64,000 nucleotides of DNA from NCBI GenBank assembly GCA_016756695.1, contig CP066701.1:366001-430000 (forward strand), read 5' to 3'. The translations under genes were made by a program, and so were the position numbers. Source of the stretch: Heyndrickxia sporothermodurans (lineage in GTDB: Bacteria; Bacillota; Bacilli; Bacillales; Bacillaceae_C). Shown here piece by piece: positions 1-8,388 of this stretch (position 1 is its first letter; each line of letters begins with the position of its first letter). A model generated the notes under the pieces. That model was given only the letters and a program-made list of their open reading frames with translations, was not told the origin of the DNA and made no database searches.

Positions 1-401
1 AACACTTTATAAAAATCATCATTAATTGAATGTGAGTGTATGACTAGCTTCGCTCTTAATTGATAAAGAATCCCTTTCAACGATTTATATTTGAAAGCCA
101 GATATCCCTTTTCTGTTAATTCCGAAACGACATTTGGATCTTTCGAAATCCAGACACATGTTAATTCAGGATTTTTTACCATCTCTAAAAATAAATATTT
201 TGGATTTCCTCTAAATCCTCTTCCATTTTCTGCACCAAAAACAACTAAGTTTTTAGTTTTTGGATAAAGCTTAGATAAATACCAAGTTGTTACGACAACC
301 GTTCTTTTTAAAATAAGTTTGCTTTTCTTAATCAAATTTTTGTTAACGGAAATTAATATCAAAATCAATAAAATGATTTGGATAGTATTTTGTATTTGCA
401 T
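1..401 (-). CDS. CDP-glycerol glycerophosphotransferase-like protein, N-terminal part (cut by window start)
   Basis: The frame opens at ATG 401-399 behind a GAGAGGG ribosome-binding site and stays open to base 1, so only about 133 N-terminal residues are visible. A hydrophobic N-terminal stretch (QIILLILILISV) is followed by a basic segment, then LVVFGAENGRGFRGNPKYLF and, near the edge, KLVIHSHSINDDF. These match the start of the TagB/TagF family that transfers glycerol- or ribitol-phosphate from CDP-polyol to wall polymers at the membrane. The next two genes on the same strand look like a CDP-ribitol supply pair, which supports this role. The catalytic C-terminal domain lies outside the window, so the exact polymer cannot be told. 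Confidence 0.7.
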   Translation of the reverse strand, partial: MQIQNTIQIILLILILISVNKNLIKKSKLILKRTVVVTTWYLSKLYPKTKNLVVFGAENGRGFRGNPKYLFLEMVKNPELTCVWISKDPNVVSELTEKGYLAFKYKSLKGILYQLRAKLVIHSHSINDDFYKV

Positions 402-445
402 TTCAATCCCTCTCTAGTTGTTCTCGCTCCAAAATTATACAATTA

Positions 446-1201
446 TTAAGTAGTTTGTTCTGAGAGTACCATTTCTTCCGCATTTTTTTGTGCTTGTTTT
501 TGAACTTGCTTTCTTACAATAATATTTTGTCCATCTAAACATATCCCTGTTTCGGACAGAAGATGATCAACAATTTCACCAACATGCTCCGGTTGCATGA
601 TTGTTGAAGGGTCTTCATCAGGAGCGAGAATTTTTCTTAATTCTGTTGCACATCTTCCTGGTGAAATACAATATACTAAAATACCATACTCAGATAATTC
701 TTCTGATAACGTTTCAGACATACTAATAATTGCTGCTTTCGAAGAGGCGTAGGCCAGCCATCCTGGACGGGCTGTCATTCCTGCTGTCGAAGCAACATTT
801 AAGATTTTTCCACCGGTACGCTTCATAAATTTAACCACTTCTTTTGTAATGTAAAAAATGGAATGAACGTTAATTTTATAAGTTTCTTCCCATTCTTCTA
901 TTGACGTTTCTAGCAATGATTTTGGATTTGCGAATCCAGCAACATTTAATAAGTAATCAATGCTTCCGTAGCGCTCTCCAATACTAGCAATCAGATTTTC
1001 TACTTTTTCATAATCTGTTAGATCCATTGCATGACATTCGATTTCTTTATTTGGATTCATGAGTTGAGCCGTTTCGTGCAAACCTTCCTCCGTTCTTGAA
1101 ATAAGGATAAAATTTCTTATATCCTCGCGTTTACTTAAACTTACAGCGATAGCACGACCAATACCTCTACTTGCACCAGTAATTACACATGTTTTTGACA
1201 T
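446..1201 (-). CDS. Short-chain dehydrogenase/reductase, probably polyol-phosphate related
   Basis: A 251-residue SDR. The cofactor motif TGASRGIG is at residues 8-15, NVAG is near residue 86, and the catalytic Ser and YxxxK (YASSK) lie around residues 138-155. The C-terminal tail is rich in Q, K and E. The ATG at 1201 follows GGAGGG placed inside the end of the upstream cytidylyltransferase gene; only 2 bp separate the two genes, so they are translationally linked. In Haemophilus Bcs1/Acs1-type enzymes an IspD-like domain and an SDR-like reductase together make CDP-ribitol from ribulose 5-phosphate. By analogy this SDR may be the ribulose-5-phosphate reductase. That substrate is inferred from context only. 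Confidence 0.75.
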   Translation of the reverse strand: MSKTCVITGASRGIGRAIAVSLSKREDIRNFILISRTEEGLHETAQLMNPNKEIECHAMDLTDYEKVENLIASIGERYGSIDYLLNVAGFANPKSLLETSIEEWEETYKINVHSIFYITKEVVKFMKRTGGKILNVASTAGMTARPGWLAYASSKAAIISMSETLSEELSEYGILVYCISPGRCATELRKILAPDEDPSTIMQPEHVGEIVDHLLSETGICLDGQNIIVRKQVQKQAQKNAEEMVLSEQTT

Positions 1202-1203
1202 TG

Positions 1204-1890
1204 TTATCCCTCCATTAAAATGTATTCTTTATATAGAACTTCGGCAATTTTCCGATCCACTGGTTTAGTAATTTTTATATTGTAATCACTGCCTTTTAAC
1301 ACTTTTATGTCTGATTTAAAATAATGGAAATAGAGGCTTGCATCTTCCGTGAATTCTAGGTTATCTTCTCTAGCACATTCATGGGAATACAATAACTTCT
1401 TTCTATTAAACTTTTGCGGCAATTGAATATTAATTAATTGATCCCGAACTAAATTATTTTCTATGAAATCTTTTCCTTCGAGTACTGTAAAAGGAATGTC
1501 CAAGCCATATGTAGCGCTTTCATTTTTACAATCGATAAGATAACTAAACTCCTCTTTCGTCACGAAAGGTCTAACCGCCTCATGAACAATGACTTGATCG
1601 AATCTTGCTGATTTCAATGCATGATATACAGATTCTTGTCTTGTGTCTCCACCTTCAATACAGTAAATAGGCGTTGCAAAACCATAGTTATGAATTATTT
1701 CTTCTGTTTTTTCAATAAACTCTTTAGGAGAAGGAATAATTATTTCTTTTATTGAATCGATTGTATCGATTTTTTCTAATACATGTACCAATATTGGTTT
1801 ACCACCAAGCAGCAGGAATTGTTTCGGAATATTAACCTGCATTCTCTTTCCAATACCACCTGATAATAAAATAAAACTGCATTCTCCCAT
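1204..1890 (-). CDS. IspD/TarI-like cytidylyltransferase (probable ribitol-5-phosphate cytidylyltransferase)
   Basis: A 228-residue nucleotidyltransferase. The ATG at 1890 is chosen because GGAGG lies 6 bases upstream; a longer frame reaching 1944 lacks such a site. The N-terminal signature is ILLSGGIGKRM with NIPKQF after it, the family pattern for CTP binding. HEAVRPF (the usual H-D-A-xRPF with D replaced by E) and a C-terminal IKITKPVD close the fold. The family contains IspD (isoprenoids) and TarI (CDP-ribitol). Pairing with an SDR and a teichoic-acid-type transferase favours CDP-ribitol synthesis; housekeeping ispD normally sits with ispF. Confident of the family, less so of the substrate. 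Confidence 0.75.
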   Translation of the reverse strand: MGECSFILLSGGIGKRMQVNIPKQFLLLGGKPILVHVLEKIDTIDSIKEIIIPSPKEFIEKTEEIIHNYGFATPIYCIEGGDTRQESVYHALKSARFDQVIVHEAVRPFVTKEEFSYLIDCKNESATYGLDIPFTVLEGKDFIENNLVRDQLINIQLPQKFNRKKLLYSHECAREDNLEFTEDASLYFHYFKSDIKVLKGSDYNIKITKPVDRKIAEVLYKEYILMEG

Positions 1891-2040
1891 AACGAACCTC
1901 CATATTTTTTGCAAATTAAAAATGAATATTCTTTTTTGAAACATCAGAAATATTATACTATTTAATTATAAGAATGGAAAATATTTTTTAGAATAAAACT
2001 ATTTTGTTGAAATAAGTATGAATAAATAGTGACTAAAAGA

Positions 2041-2075
2041 AAAAAGCCTCCCTAAATATAGAGAGGTCTCATATG
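2041..2075 (-). terminator. Rho-independent terminator of the aldehyde dehydrogenase gene
   Basis: On the minus strand CCTCTCT and AGGGAGG pair (7 bp with one G-U) around a 6-base loop, followed by CTTTTTTC. It lies about 110 bp beyond the aldehyde dehydrogenase stop codon. Confidence 0.7.
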
Positions 2076-2186
2076 TATAAATTATTAAGAGATTGATTTA
2101 TTTATCGCACTTTCCCAGTCAGGAAAGAATTAAAAAGGGCAACGGCAATTTTGTCTTTCTGTCACCCGTTTATCATTTATTTTTTC

Positions 2187-3617
2187 TTATTCACCAGTTT
2201 TAAAGCTAATAAATTTTTGTTCCATCATTTCTTCCATTGCGTATTTGATTCCTTCTCGACCGACGCCGCTATCTTTCCAACCGCCATATGGCATATTATC
2301 GATTCGATAGGTCGGAATATCATTGACGATTACCCCACCAGTTTCAAGACGTTCTGCCGCATAAAATGCTCGTTCAAGACTTGGTGTCATAATGCCTGAA
2401 TTTAGTCCGTAACGGGAATCATTTGCATCATTAATTGCATCATCTAACGTATCGAATGGGAAAATACAAACAACCGGGCCAAATATTTCATAACGAAATA
2501 CTTTTGAATCTCGATTTACATTCGTTAATACAGTTGGCAATAATGCGTTTCCTTCTGTTTTCCCGCCACATTCAATTGTGGCTCCCTCTTGTACAGCTTC
2601 CGCTATCCAGCTTTGAATACGATCCAATGATTTTTTCGAAATAACTGCTGTGATGTTTGTATCTTCATCAAGGGGAGAGCCGACCACAAGCTGTTTTGTC
2701 CGACTAACAAATTTCTCGACAAACTTCTGATAAAGCGATTGATGAACATAAATCCGTTGAATGGAAATGCACACTTGCCCATTAAACGAAAATGACCCCA
2801 TCACACTTCTTTCGATTACCTGATCGATGTCCACACCTTCATCAATAATAAAAGGTGAGTTCGATCCTAGTTCGAGGGTAAGCTTGCGAAAACCGGCTTG
2901 CTGCTGAATAATATGTCCAACTTCCACACTTCCTGTAAAAGTAACTTTTTTCACATGCGGATGGGTAGTGAGCACCTCACTAAGAACATCCCCTTTTCCA
3001 GGAATAATATTTAAAACACCATCAGGTAATCCAGCTTCTTTAAAAATTTCCGCCAACACAAGTGCGCTTAACGGAGTTTGTTCAGCAGGCTTTAACACGA
3101 TCGAGTTTCCTGCGGCTATTGCGGGTCCTACCTTATGTGCAACTAAATTAAATGGAAAATTAAAAGGCGTAATCGCCGTTACTACACCAATCGGAGTTTT
3201 TATCGTAAAACCAAATCGTTTTTCTCCACCTTCTGCTGCATCCATCGGAATCTGTTCACCATAATTACTTTTTGCCGCTTCTGCTGCAAAACGATACGTT
3301 TGGACCGTACGACTTATTTCCTCTCTCGCATTTCTTATTGATTTTGCCGCTTCTAATGCAATAATTTTAGCTAATTCCTCACTTCGTTCTTCCATAATTG
3401 TTGCCACTTTAGCTAAAATTTTTGCTCTTGCATGAGCAGGATACCCCCTAAACTTTTGAAACGCGGCATGTGCTTCAACAACTGCCTCCACAGCATCAGC
3501 AGGTTCCGCTTGTCCTATTTGAGCGATTTCTTCATTTGTATGTGGATTATACAACGCTTCATACTCTTTTGGTTCGCGCCATTTCCCACCGATCCATAAC
3601 TGCCATTTTTTCTTCAT
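2187..3617 (-). CDS. NAD(P)-dependent aldehyde dehydrogenase
   Basis: A 476-residue soluble enzyme of the ALDH superfamily that oxidises an aldehyde to the acid with NAD(P). The ATG at 3617 is preferred over a TTG 15 bases upstream because GGAGGG is spaced 8 bases from the ATG. Visible family features: NFPFN with the conserved Asn near 153, the general base in LELGSNSP (E249), and the catalytic cysteine in NGQVC (C283). The C-terminal MPYGGWKDSGVGREG is typical. The substrate cannot be read from sequence. A decayed acetolactate-synthase-like fragment lies immediately upstream on the same strand, so the gene may once have been second in a two-gene operon. Confidence 0.85.
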   Translation of the reverse strand: MKKKWQLWIGGKWREPKEYEALYNPHTNEEIAQIGQAEPADAVEAVVEAHAAFQKFRGYPAHARAKILAKVATIMEERSEELAKIIALEAAKSIRNAREEISRTVQTYRFAAEAAKSNYGEQIPMDAAEGGEKRFGFTIKTPIGVVTAITPFNFPFNLVAHKVGPAIAAGNSIVLKPAEQTPLSALVLAEIFKEAGLPDGVLNIIPGKGDVLSEVLTTHPHVKKVTFTGSVEVGHIIQQQAGFRKLTLELGSNSPFIIDEGVDIDQVIERSVMGSFSFNGQVCISIQRIYVHQSLYQKFVEKFVSRTKQLVVGSPLDEDTNITAVISKKSLDRIQSWIAEAVQEGATIECGGKTEGNALLPTVLTNVNRDSKVFRYEIFGPVVCIFPFDTLDDAINDANDSRYGLNSGIMTPSLERAFYAAERLETGGVIVNDIPTYRIDNMPYGGWKDSGVGREGIKYAMEEMMEQKFISFKTGE

Positions 3618-3639
3618 CTTTATTCCCTCCAAGCATTAC

Positions 3640-3960
3640 TTATAATTTACAAATATAATCACCCAATGATTTCGATAGCTTTACATTTTCCGAATAGTCC
3701 ACATCGACATCGATTAAAACAATATCTTCCTCTTTCATTGCTTCTTCAAGAGCAGGTAATAATTCGTCTGAATGAGTGATCTTTATTCCTACCCCAAAAC
3801 TTCTCGCAAATTCCAAAAAGTCAGGATTCGTAAATGGAATGCCATTATTCCAATGCTAGTTCAACAAAGTCATACCCTAACTATAATGATAACTCTGCCA
3901 AGTCGAATTCACAAAAAATATAGCCTACTGCCTGCATTCCCTATGCTTTTTGGATAGCTT
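3640..3960 (-). pseudogene. Remnant of a thiamine-diphosphate enzyme (acetolactate synthase-like), C-terminal end
   Basis: No intact frame exists here. On the minus strand a piece reads WNNGIPFTNPDFLEFARSFG, and further on DELLPALEEAMKEEDIVLID and DVDYSENVKLSKSLG, ending at TAA 3642-3640. This is the recognisable C-terminal pattern of acetolactate synthase and related ThDP enzymes (F-x-NPDF-x-x-x-A-x-xFG, then an al-x-x-al, then DVDYSxN). Upstream, in-frame stops (TAG just before WNNG, another within the preceding 80 bases) and a frame change break it, and most of the gene is missing. Assignment rests on the last 65 codons only. Confidence 0.6.
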
Positions 3961-4065
3961 TCCAATTTCCATAGGAGTTTATGTGAAGGAAATATTAAGT
4001 ATAAATAAATTTAGGTTCGATTAAATTATACTCATATAGTATTTCTTTTATCAGGAGGATTATGG

Positions 4066-5670
4066 ATGAAGCTTGCAGATATATTAATTATTATCGGATT
4101 TTTTGTAGTTGCCGTTATTGTCATTGCGATTGTCATATTTCTTATCTATTTATTAATTTTTGATCGCAATCAGAAGAGTCATTCTATTTTACGAAATTAT
4201 CCTGCACTCGGTCGTATTCGCTATTTCTTTGAAAAAATTGGCCCTGAAATGCGGCAATATTGGTTTAACAGCGATACTGAAGGTAAGCCGTTTTCAAGAG
4301 ATGATTATGAGCATATCGTCAAAGGTGCGAAGTATAAACGTGATGTTGTCGGATTTGGTTCAAGACGTGATTTCGATGAGGAAGGTTTTTACGTACGCAA
4401 CGATATGTTTCCGAAATTAACCGAAGAAATCAAAATGGATGACGAAGCAAAAGTTTTTACAAAAAGATATTTATTGTTGAAGGATCCACTTTTTTCACAA
4501 AGAGAGGAAAAATGGGAAGATGATGAGTCACCAGCCTATTTACTCCATGATGATGATGCAGTTGTCATTGGTCCCAATACGAAACATCCTTTTGTATTAA
4601 AAGGTTTGATCGGGATGTCTGCCATGAGTTACGGTGCCTTGGGGAAAAATGCAATCACCGCATTATCAAAAGGATTAGGAATGGCAAAAGGAACGTGGAT
4701 GAATACCGGCGAAGGTGGTTTATCTCCATACCATCTTGAAGGTGATGTCGATATCATCATGCAAATCGGTCCCGGTTTATTTGGTATCCGAGATAAAAAT
4801 GGCGATGTCGACTGGGAAGAGTTAAAAAGGAAAAGTGAAATACCCCAAATAAAAGCATTTGAACTAAAACTAGCTCAAGGTGCCAAAACTCGTGGTGGAC
4901 ATATAGATGGTGAAAAGGTGAATCCGGAAATTGCGGAAATTCGGAAAGTGGAGCCGTATAAATCGGTTGATAGTCCAAACCGATTTCATCAATTCAGTGA
5001 TGTACCGTCAATGTGTGATTTTATTGGAAAAATTCGAAATGAAACGGGAAAACCCGTTGGGATAAAGATTGTTGTCGGTGGAAATGATAGTGTCGAAGAA
5101 TTAGCAAAATATATGAAAGAAACGGGAAAAGGTCCCGACTTTATTACCGTTGATGGTGGTGAAGGTGGAACGGGGGCTTCCTATCAAGAGTTAATTGATA
5201 GTGTAGGCCTACCAATCAAATCAGCACTTCCCATACTTGTTTCAACGCTACAAAAATACGGAGTACGTGATCGTGTAAAAATTATTGCATCCGGGAAGTT
5301 ATTTTCCCCGGATCGAATCGCAATTGCACTAGCAATGGGAGCGGACTTAGTCAATATTGCACGGGGGTTTATGATCACCGTCGGATGTATCCAAACGTTG
5401 AAATGTCACTCCAATGCCTGTCCAGTTGGAGTGGCAACAACCGATCCCGATCTTCAAAAAGCACTTGTTATTGACGAAAAGAAATACCGAGTTGTCAATT
5501 TCCTTGTGACATTAAGAAAAGGGTTATTCCGAATATCAGCTGCTGCAGGTATTGACTCACCCGTTCATTTTGCACCAAAACATGTGATGTATAAAGATGA
5601 TAAAGGTGTTGTCTATTCTTTAGAAAGTATCCTTCAAGATATCCAGAAACAAATCGGTGACGTGAGCTAA
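4066..5670 (+). CDS. yerD: YerD-like FMN-binding glutamate synthase-domain protein
   Basis: A 534-residue protein. Residues 5-32 form one membrane-spanning helix, then a single GltS-type FMN-binding barrel follows. Seen motifs: GMSAMSYGALGKNA, NTGEGG, the barrel segment DFITVDGGEGGTGAS, and the cluster-binding stretch GCIQTLKCHSNACPVG, where Cys spacing C-x5-C-x4-C is that of the 3Fe-4S ligands of glutamate synthase. The amidotransferase domain of GltB is absent, as in B. subtilis YerD (about 525 residues). Start ATG 4066 follows AGGAGG. Single-gene unit. Whether it makes glutamate or serves another flavin oxidoreductase role is unknown. Confidence 0.85.
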   Translation: MKLADILIIIGFFVVAVIVIAIVIFLIYLLIFDRNQKSHSILRNYPALGRIRYFFEKIGPEMRQYWFNSDTEGKPFSRDDYEHIVKGAKYKRDVVGFGSRRDFDEEGFYVRNDMFPKLTEEIKMDDEAKVFTKRYLLLKDPLFSQREEKWEDDESPAYLLHDDDAVVIGPNTKHPFVLKGLIGMSAMSYGALGKNAITALSKGLGMAKGTWMNTGEGGLSPYHLEGDVDIIMQIGPGLFGIRDKNGDVDWEELKRKSEIPQIKAFELKLAQGAKTRGGHIDGEKVNPEIAEIRKVEPYKSVDSPNRFHQFSDVPSMCDFIGKIRNETGKPVGIKIVVGGNDSVEELAKYMKETGKGPDFITVDGGEGGTGASYQELIDSVGLPIKSALPILVSTLQKYGVRDRVKIIASGKLFSPDRIAIALAMGADLVNIARGFMITVGCIQTLKCHSNACPVGVATTDPDLQKALVIDEKKYRVVNFLVTLRKGLFRISAAAGIDSPVHFAPKHVMYKDDKGVVYSLESILQDIQKQIGDVS

Positions 5671-5793
5671 TCCTTTTTGATAATAACAATCATCTTATTA
5701 TCGTTCAATTTGAGAAGGTAAGGCGGTTATATCCGTGCTTACGTGCACAAAACCGTCCAGTTATCGGATGTTTTGGAAGCTCAAAGTTACAAA

Positions 5794-5840
5794 AAAAGCC
5801 AATGAAGGAATTCTCAAGTATTCCTCATTGGCTTTTACTT
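5794..5840. terminator. Bidirectional terminator between yerD and the UspA gene
   Basis: A near-perfect inverted repeat, AAAAGCCAATGA paired with TCATTGGCTTTT, with an inner GGAAT/ATTCC arm. It is flanked by A-runs on the left and T-runs on the right, so it can stop transcription from both convergent genes. Confidence 0.8.
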
Positions 5841-5842
5841 TT

Positions 5843-6262
5843 TTATTTTACAATAATTACCGGACAATGTGCAGAGTGTGCAACTTGATGGCTGACACTG
5901 CCTAATAAAGCTTCTTTAATTACGCCTTTACCCGTGTTCCCGATAACGATTACCTCATAATTATGCTCTTTTGCATACTTGGTAATGTTAGCCGCCGGAT
6001 CTCCATGAATGACGTGCGTTTCATAGGTGATTCCCGATTCAGAAAGAAATCGAATAGCTGGTGCTAATACCTCTTGATCTTCTTTTTTCATTAATTCATC
6101 TAAGTCGATATTAAGTATCGGTTCTTGCAATGGGAGATCCTTATTAATATGCAAAATGGTTACTTTTTCCGAATTCAGTGATTTGGCAAGTTCTGCAGCA
6201 TGCTGTAGTGCATGTGCAGAAGGAGCCGATCCGTCGAGTCCAACTAAAATTTTACTATACAT
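5843..6262 (-). CDS. Universal stress protein, UspA family
   Basis: A 139-residue single Usp domain. It begins MYSKILVGLDGSAPS, typical of the family, and carries the ATP-binding signature G-2x-G-9x-G-S in GNTGKGVIKEALLGS near the C-terminus, followed by VAHSAHCPVIIVK. This is the ATP-binding Usp subclass. It lies 35 bp downstream of the MFS exporter gene on the same strand, with no terminator between, so the two are probably cotranscribed and share the promoter at 7615-7647. Its cellular role is not fixed by sequence. Confidence 0.9.
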   Translation of the reverse strand: MYSKILVGLDGSAPSAHALQHAAELAKSLNSEKVTILHINKDLPLQEPILNIDLDELMKKEDQEVLAPAIRFLSESGITYETHVIHGDPAANITKYAKEHNYEVIVIGNTGKGVIKEALLGSVSHQVAHSAHCPVIIVK

Positions 6263-6297
6263 TTACATCGTCCTTTCACGAAATATTTGCGAAATCA

Positions 6298-7488
6298 TTA
6301 ATGTGCTACTCTATCGACATGCGCAAGATGTTTACGGCCAAAGGCAACGACCAACATCGCAATTAAAACAAATATTGCTCCACTATAGAAAGGTATGTGT
6401 GGATTAAACGTTTCGGCAAGCTTATTGGCTAACCAAGGTCCAATTGCCCCACCAATAAAACGAACAAAACTGTACGCCGCTGAAGCTGTAGCCCGTTCAA
6501 CCGGTGCAACTTCCATAACTGCAGTAGTAATTAACGTATTATTTGTTCCAAGGAATAGTCCCGCAATGATGACACAAACGATAACAACTGTACTAGAGTC
6601 GGTCCAAATTCCCATTGCTAATAATGTTAATGCAAATAAAGTTAACATCGCACACATGGATTTAATTGTTCCAAATTTTGCTTGAATTTTTGGTGCAACA
6701 AATACAGAAGTAAAAGCAAGACAAAGTCCCCAGCCTAAAAATACAAAACCAAGGCCATGCTCATGTAACCCCATTACAAATGGCGCAAATGCCATAAGTG
6801 TAAAGAAACCGATATTATAAAGGAAAGCTGTTAATCCAAGTCTAAATAATCCCGGAAATTTCAATGCTTTCAATGGATCTAGAACAGAACTTTTTGTCTT
6901 AGGTTTAGCCACTTTCGGCATTTTCAATAATAATGCTAAAAAGGCGATAATCATTAAAACACTAACACCATAAAATGGTCCGCGCCAAGAGATAGATCCT
7001 AATTCTCCGCCAAGTAATGGGCCTACAGAAATCCCAAGCCCAATTGCGGCTTCATATAAAATAATCGCCTTCGCTGTCCCACCAACAGACAATCCAACGA
7101 TCGCGGATAATGCAGTGGCAATAAATAACGAGTTACCAAGTCCCCAACCACCACGGAAGCTGACAACTCCCCAAATTCCATTAGATGAACCAGCTAAAGC
7201 AGAAAAGATAACAATTAGAAAAATACCAGATAATAGTGTCCACTTAACACCAATGCGGCTAGAAACAACACCGGTAATTAACATTGCGACACCCGTAATC
7301 AAATTATAACTAGAAAATAATAATGAAACTTGACTCGGAGTGGCATGCAATTTTTCAGCAATTGCCGGTAAGATTGGATCGACGAGACCCAAGCCCATGA
7401 AAGAAATAATTGTTGCAATGAAGATTACCCAAACTACAATCGGTTGTTTTGCCGACTGATTATGGGCTTTCAGTGCTTCTTCTGTCAT
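6298..7488 (-). CDS. yfmO: MFS exporter of the DHA1 type, YfmO-like
   Basis: A 396-residue polytopic membrane protein with about 12 hydrophobic segments. It starts MTEEALKAHNQSAKQ, a short cytoplasmic leader, then GLGLVDPILPAIAEKL, the usual drug:H+ antiporter motif of helix 1; RIGVKW in the loop after helix 2 is a variant of motif A. Length and the divergent MerR-family gene match the B. subtilis yfmO-yfmP arrangement, in which YfmP controls YfmO. The substrate is not evident. Transcription probably starts from the sigma-A promoter whose -35 box lies in an 18-bp palindrome. Confidence 0.8.
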   Translation of the reverse strand: MTEEALKAHNQSAKQPIVVWVIFIATIISFMGLGLVDPILPAIAEKLHATPSQVSLLFSSYNLITGVAMLITGVVSSRIGVKWTLLSGIFLIVIFSALAGSSNGIWGVVSFRGGWGLGNSLFIATALSAIVGLSVGGTAKAIILYEAAIGLGISVGPLLGGELGSISWRGPFYGVSVLMIIAFLALLLKMPKVAKPKTKSSVLDPLKALKFPGLFRLGLTAFLYNIGFFTLMAFAPFVMGLHEHGLGFVFLGWGLCLAFTSVFVAPKIQAKFGTIKSMCAMLTLFALTLLAMGIWTDSSTVVIVCVIIAGLFLGTNNTLITTAVMEVAPVERATASAAYSFVRFIGGAIGPWLANKLAETFNPHIPFYSGAIFVLIAMLVVAFGRKHLAHVDRVAH

Positions 7489-7614
7489 ACCTTAAAACCC
7501 CTTTTTAATTTTTTGAAATAAAAAATAAAAACAGAAATGGTAAACAATATTGCTCGCAACCATTCCTTATTTTCACTCAAGAAAGTAAAATATTTGTTCT
7601 GATTTACTTAAAAA

Positions 7615-7647
7615 AGTATACTATATTCTAACGTTGACGTCAACGTT
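7615..7647 (-). promoter_or_regulatory. Sigma-A promoter of the MFS gene with an 18-bp palindromic operator
   Basis: Positions 7630-7647 read AACGTTGACGTCAACGTT, a perfect palindrome. On the minus strand TTGACG (7643-7638) and TATACT (7620-7615) are separated by 17 bp, a standard sigma-A spacing, so the palindrome covers the -35 box. The operator lies between the divergent exporter and MerR genes. Position and spacing fit repression by the MerR-family protein rather than the classical 19-bp-spacer activation. Confidence 0.7.
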
Positions 7648-7747
7648 AATTTTTATTCGTACAAAATTAAATCTTATGTTATCTTAGTAATATAGATATA
7701 CACTACAATATAGTAACTCCATTATCATTAATACGAGGAGAGTTAGT

Positions 7748-8182
7748 ATGGATGGATTAAAAATAGACGAAGTAGCTAAACAAAGCGGCTTAACAAAACG
7801 AACAATCCGTTATTATGAACAAATCGGCATTCTCCCATCTCCCCCGCGCAGTGAGGGAGGATTTAGACTATACTCTCAAGAACATGTCGATTTCTTAAAG
7901 AAAATCACGAATGCCAAAGAAGTATTAGGATTCACATTACAGGAATTACAAGAATTTATTACCTTAAGCGACATGTTAGAGTTACAAAGAATGGACTATC
8001 GCAAAGTAAAAGGAACAAGCCTCCAAAAGGAAAAATTAGAAAAAGTTTATCATACAGTAAATGAACAATTGAAACTCATTGAACAAAAGAAGAAAAATAT
8101 TTTAAAATTAGAAACAGATTTGGTTTCACTAAGGGATAGAGCGAAGGAAGCATTAATTCGATTTGAAAAAGAAGAAACCTGA
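7748..8182 (+). CDS. yfmP: MerR-family transcriptional regulator, YfmP-like
   Basis: A 144-residue regulator. The N-terminal winged helix reads KIDEVAKQSGLTKRTIRYYE and continues with IGILPSPPRSEGGFRLYS, the classical MerR DNA-binding region. A helical dimerisation region (residues 75-140) follows. No metal-binding Cys pairs are present and there is no large ligand domain, so it is a small MerR of the YfmP type. ATG 7748 follows GGAGAG. It is transcribed away from the MFS gene and probably acts on the palindrome at 7630-7647. The stop codon lies inside the terminator stem. Confidence 0.85.
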   Translation: MDGLKIDEVAKQSGLTKRTIRYYEQIGILPSPPRSEGGFRLYSQEHVDFLKKITNAKEVLGFTLQELQEFITLSDMLELQRMDYRKVKGTSLQKEKLEKVYHTVNEQLKLIEQKKKNILKLETDLVSLRDRAKEALIRFEKEET

Positions 8183-8215
8183 ACCACTTTTAAGTCCAGG
8201 TTTCTTCTTTTATTT
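8171..8215 (+). terminator. Terminator of the MerR-family gene
   Basis: A perfect 11-bp stem, GAAGAAACCTG (8171-8181) with CAGGTTTCTTC (8197-8207), is followed by TTTTATTTTTTTA. The left arm overlaps the regulator's TGA stop codon and the right flank overlaps the end of the small feo-linked gene on the other strand. Confidence 0.9.
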
Positions 8216-8362
8216 TTTTATTACGGAACTGCAACTTGTTTGGCAACTATCTTTTATAGAACAATGCGCACAGGCACCTTGTTTACTTTTTTTGAAAAAT
8301 TTAAAGAGGGTAAATGCCGCATAACCAAATATCAAAGCACCGATAATAATACTAGCAATCAT
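8210..8362 (-). CDS. FeoB-associated Cys-rich membrane protein
   Basis: A 50-residue protein with an N-terminal membrane helix (MIASIIIGALIFGYAAFTLF) followed by a basic stretch KFFKKSK. The C-terminal tail has Cys at residues 31, 34, 40 and 44 (CAHC, then DSC and TSC). This layout is that of the small FeoB-associated Cys-rich proteins found after feoB in many Firmicutes. The ATG at 8362 has AGAGGAG upstream. It starts 26 bp after the feoB stop on the same strand, so it should belong to the feoAB operon. The Cys cluster may bind iron or sense redox state; this is inference. Confidence 0.8.
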   Translation of the reverse strand: MIASIIIGALIFGYAAFTLFKFFKKSKQGACAHCSIKDSCQTSCSSVIKK

Positions 8363-8388
8363 TGAAAGTCACTCCTCTTTCCTTCATT

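Noticed and set aside
5665-5710. GATAATAA/TTATTATC hairpin after yerD as its main terminator
   Set aside because: AT-only stem without a T-run; the strong stem at 5794-5840 is the better candidate.
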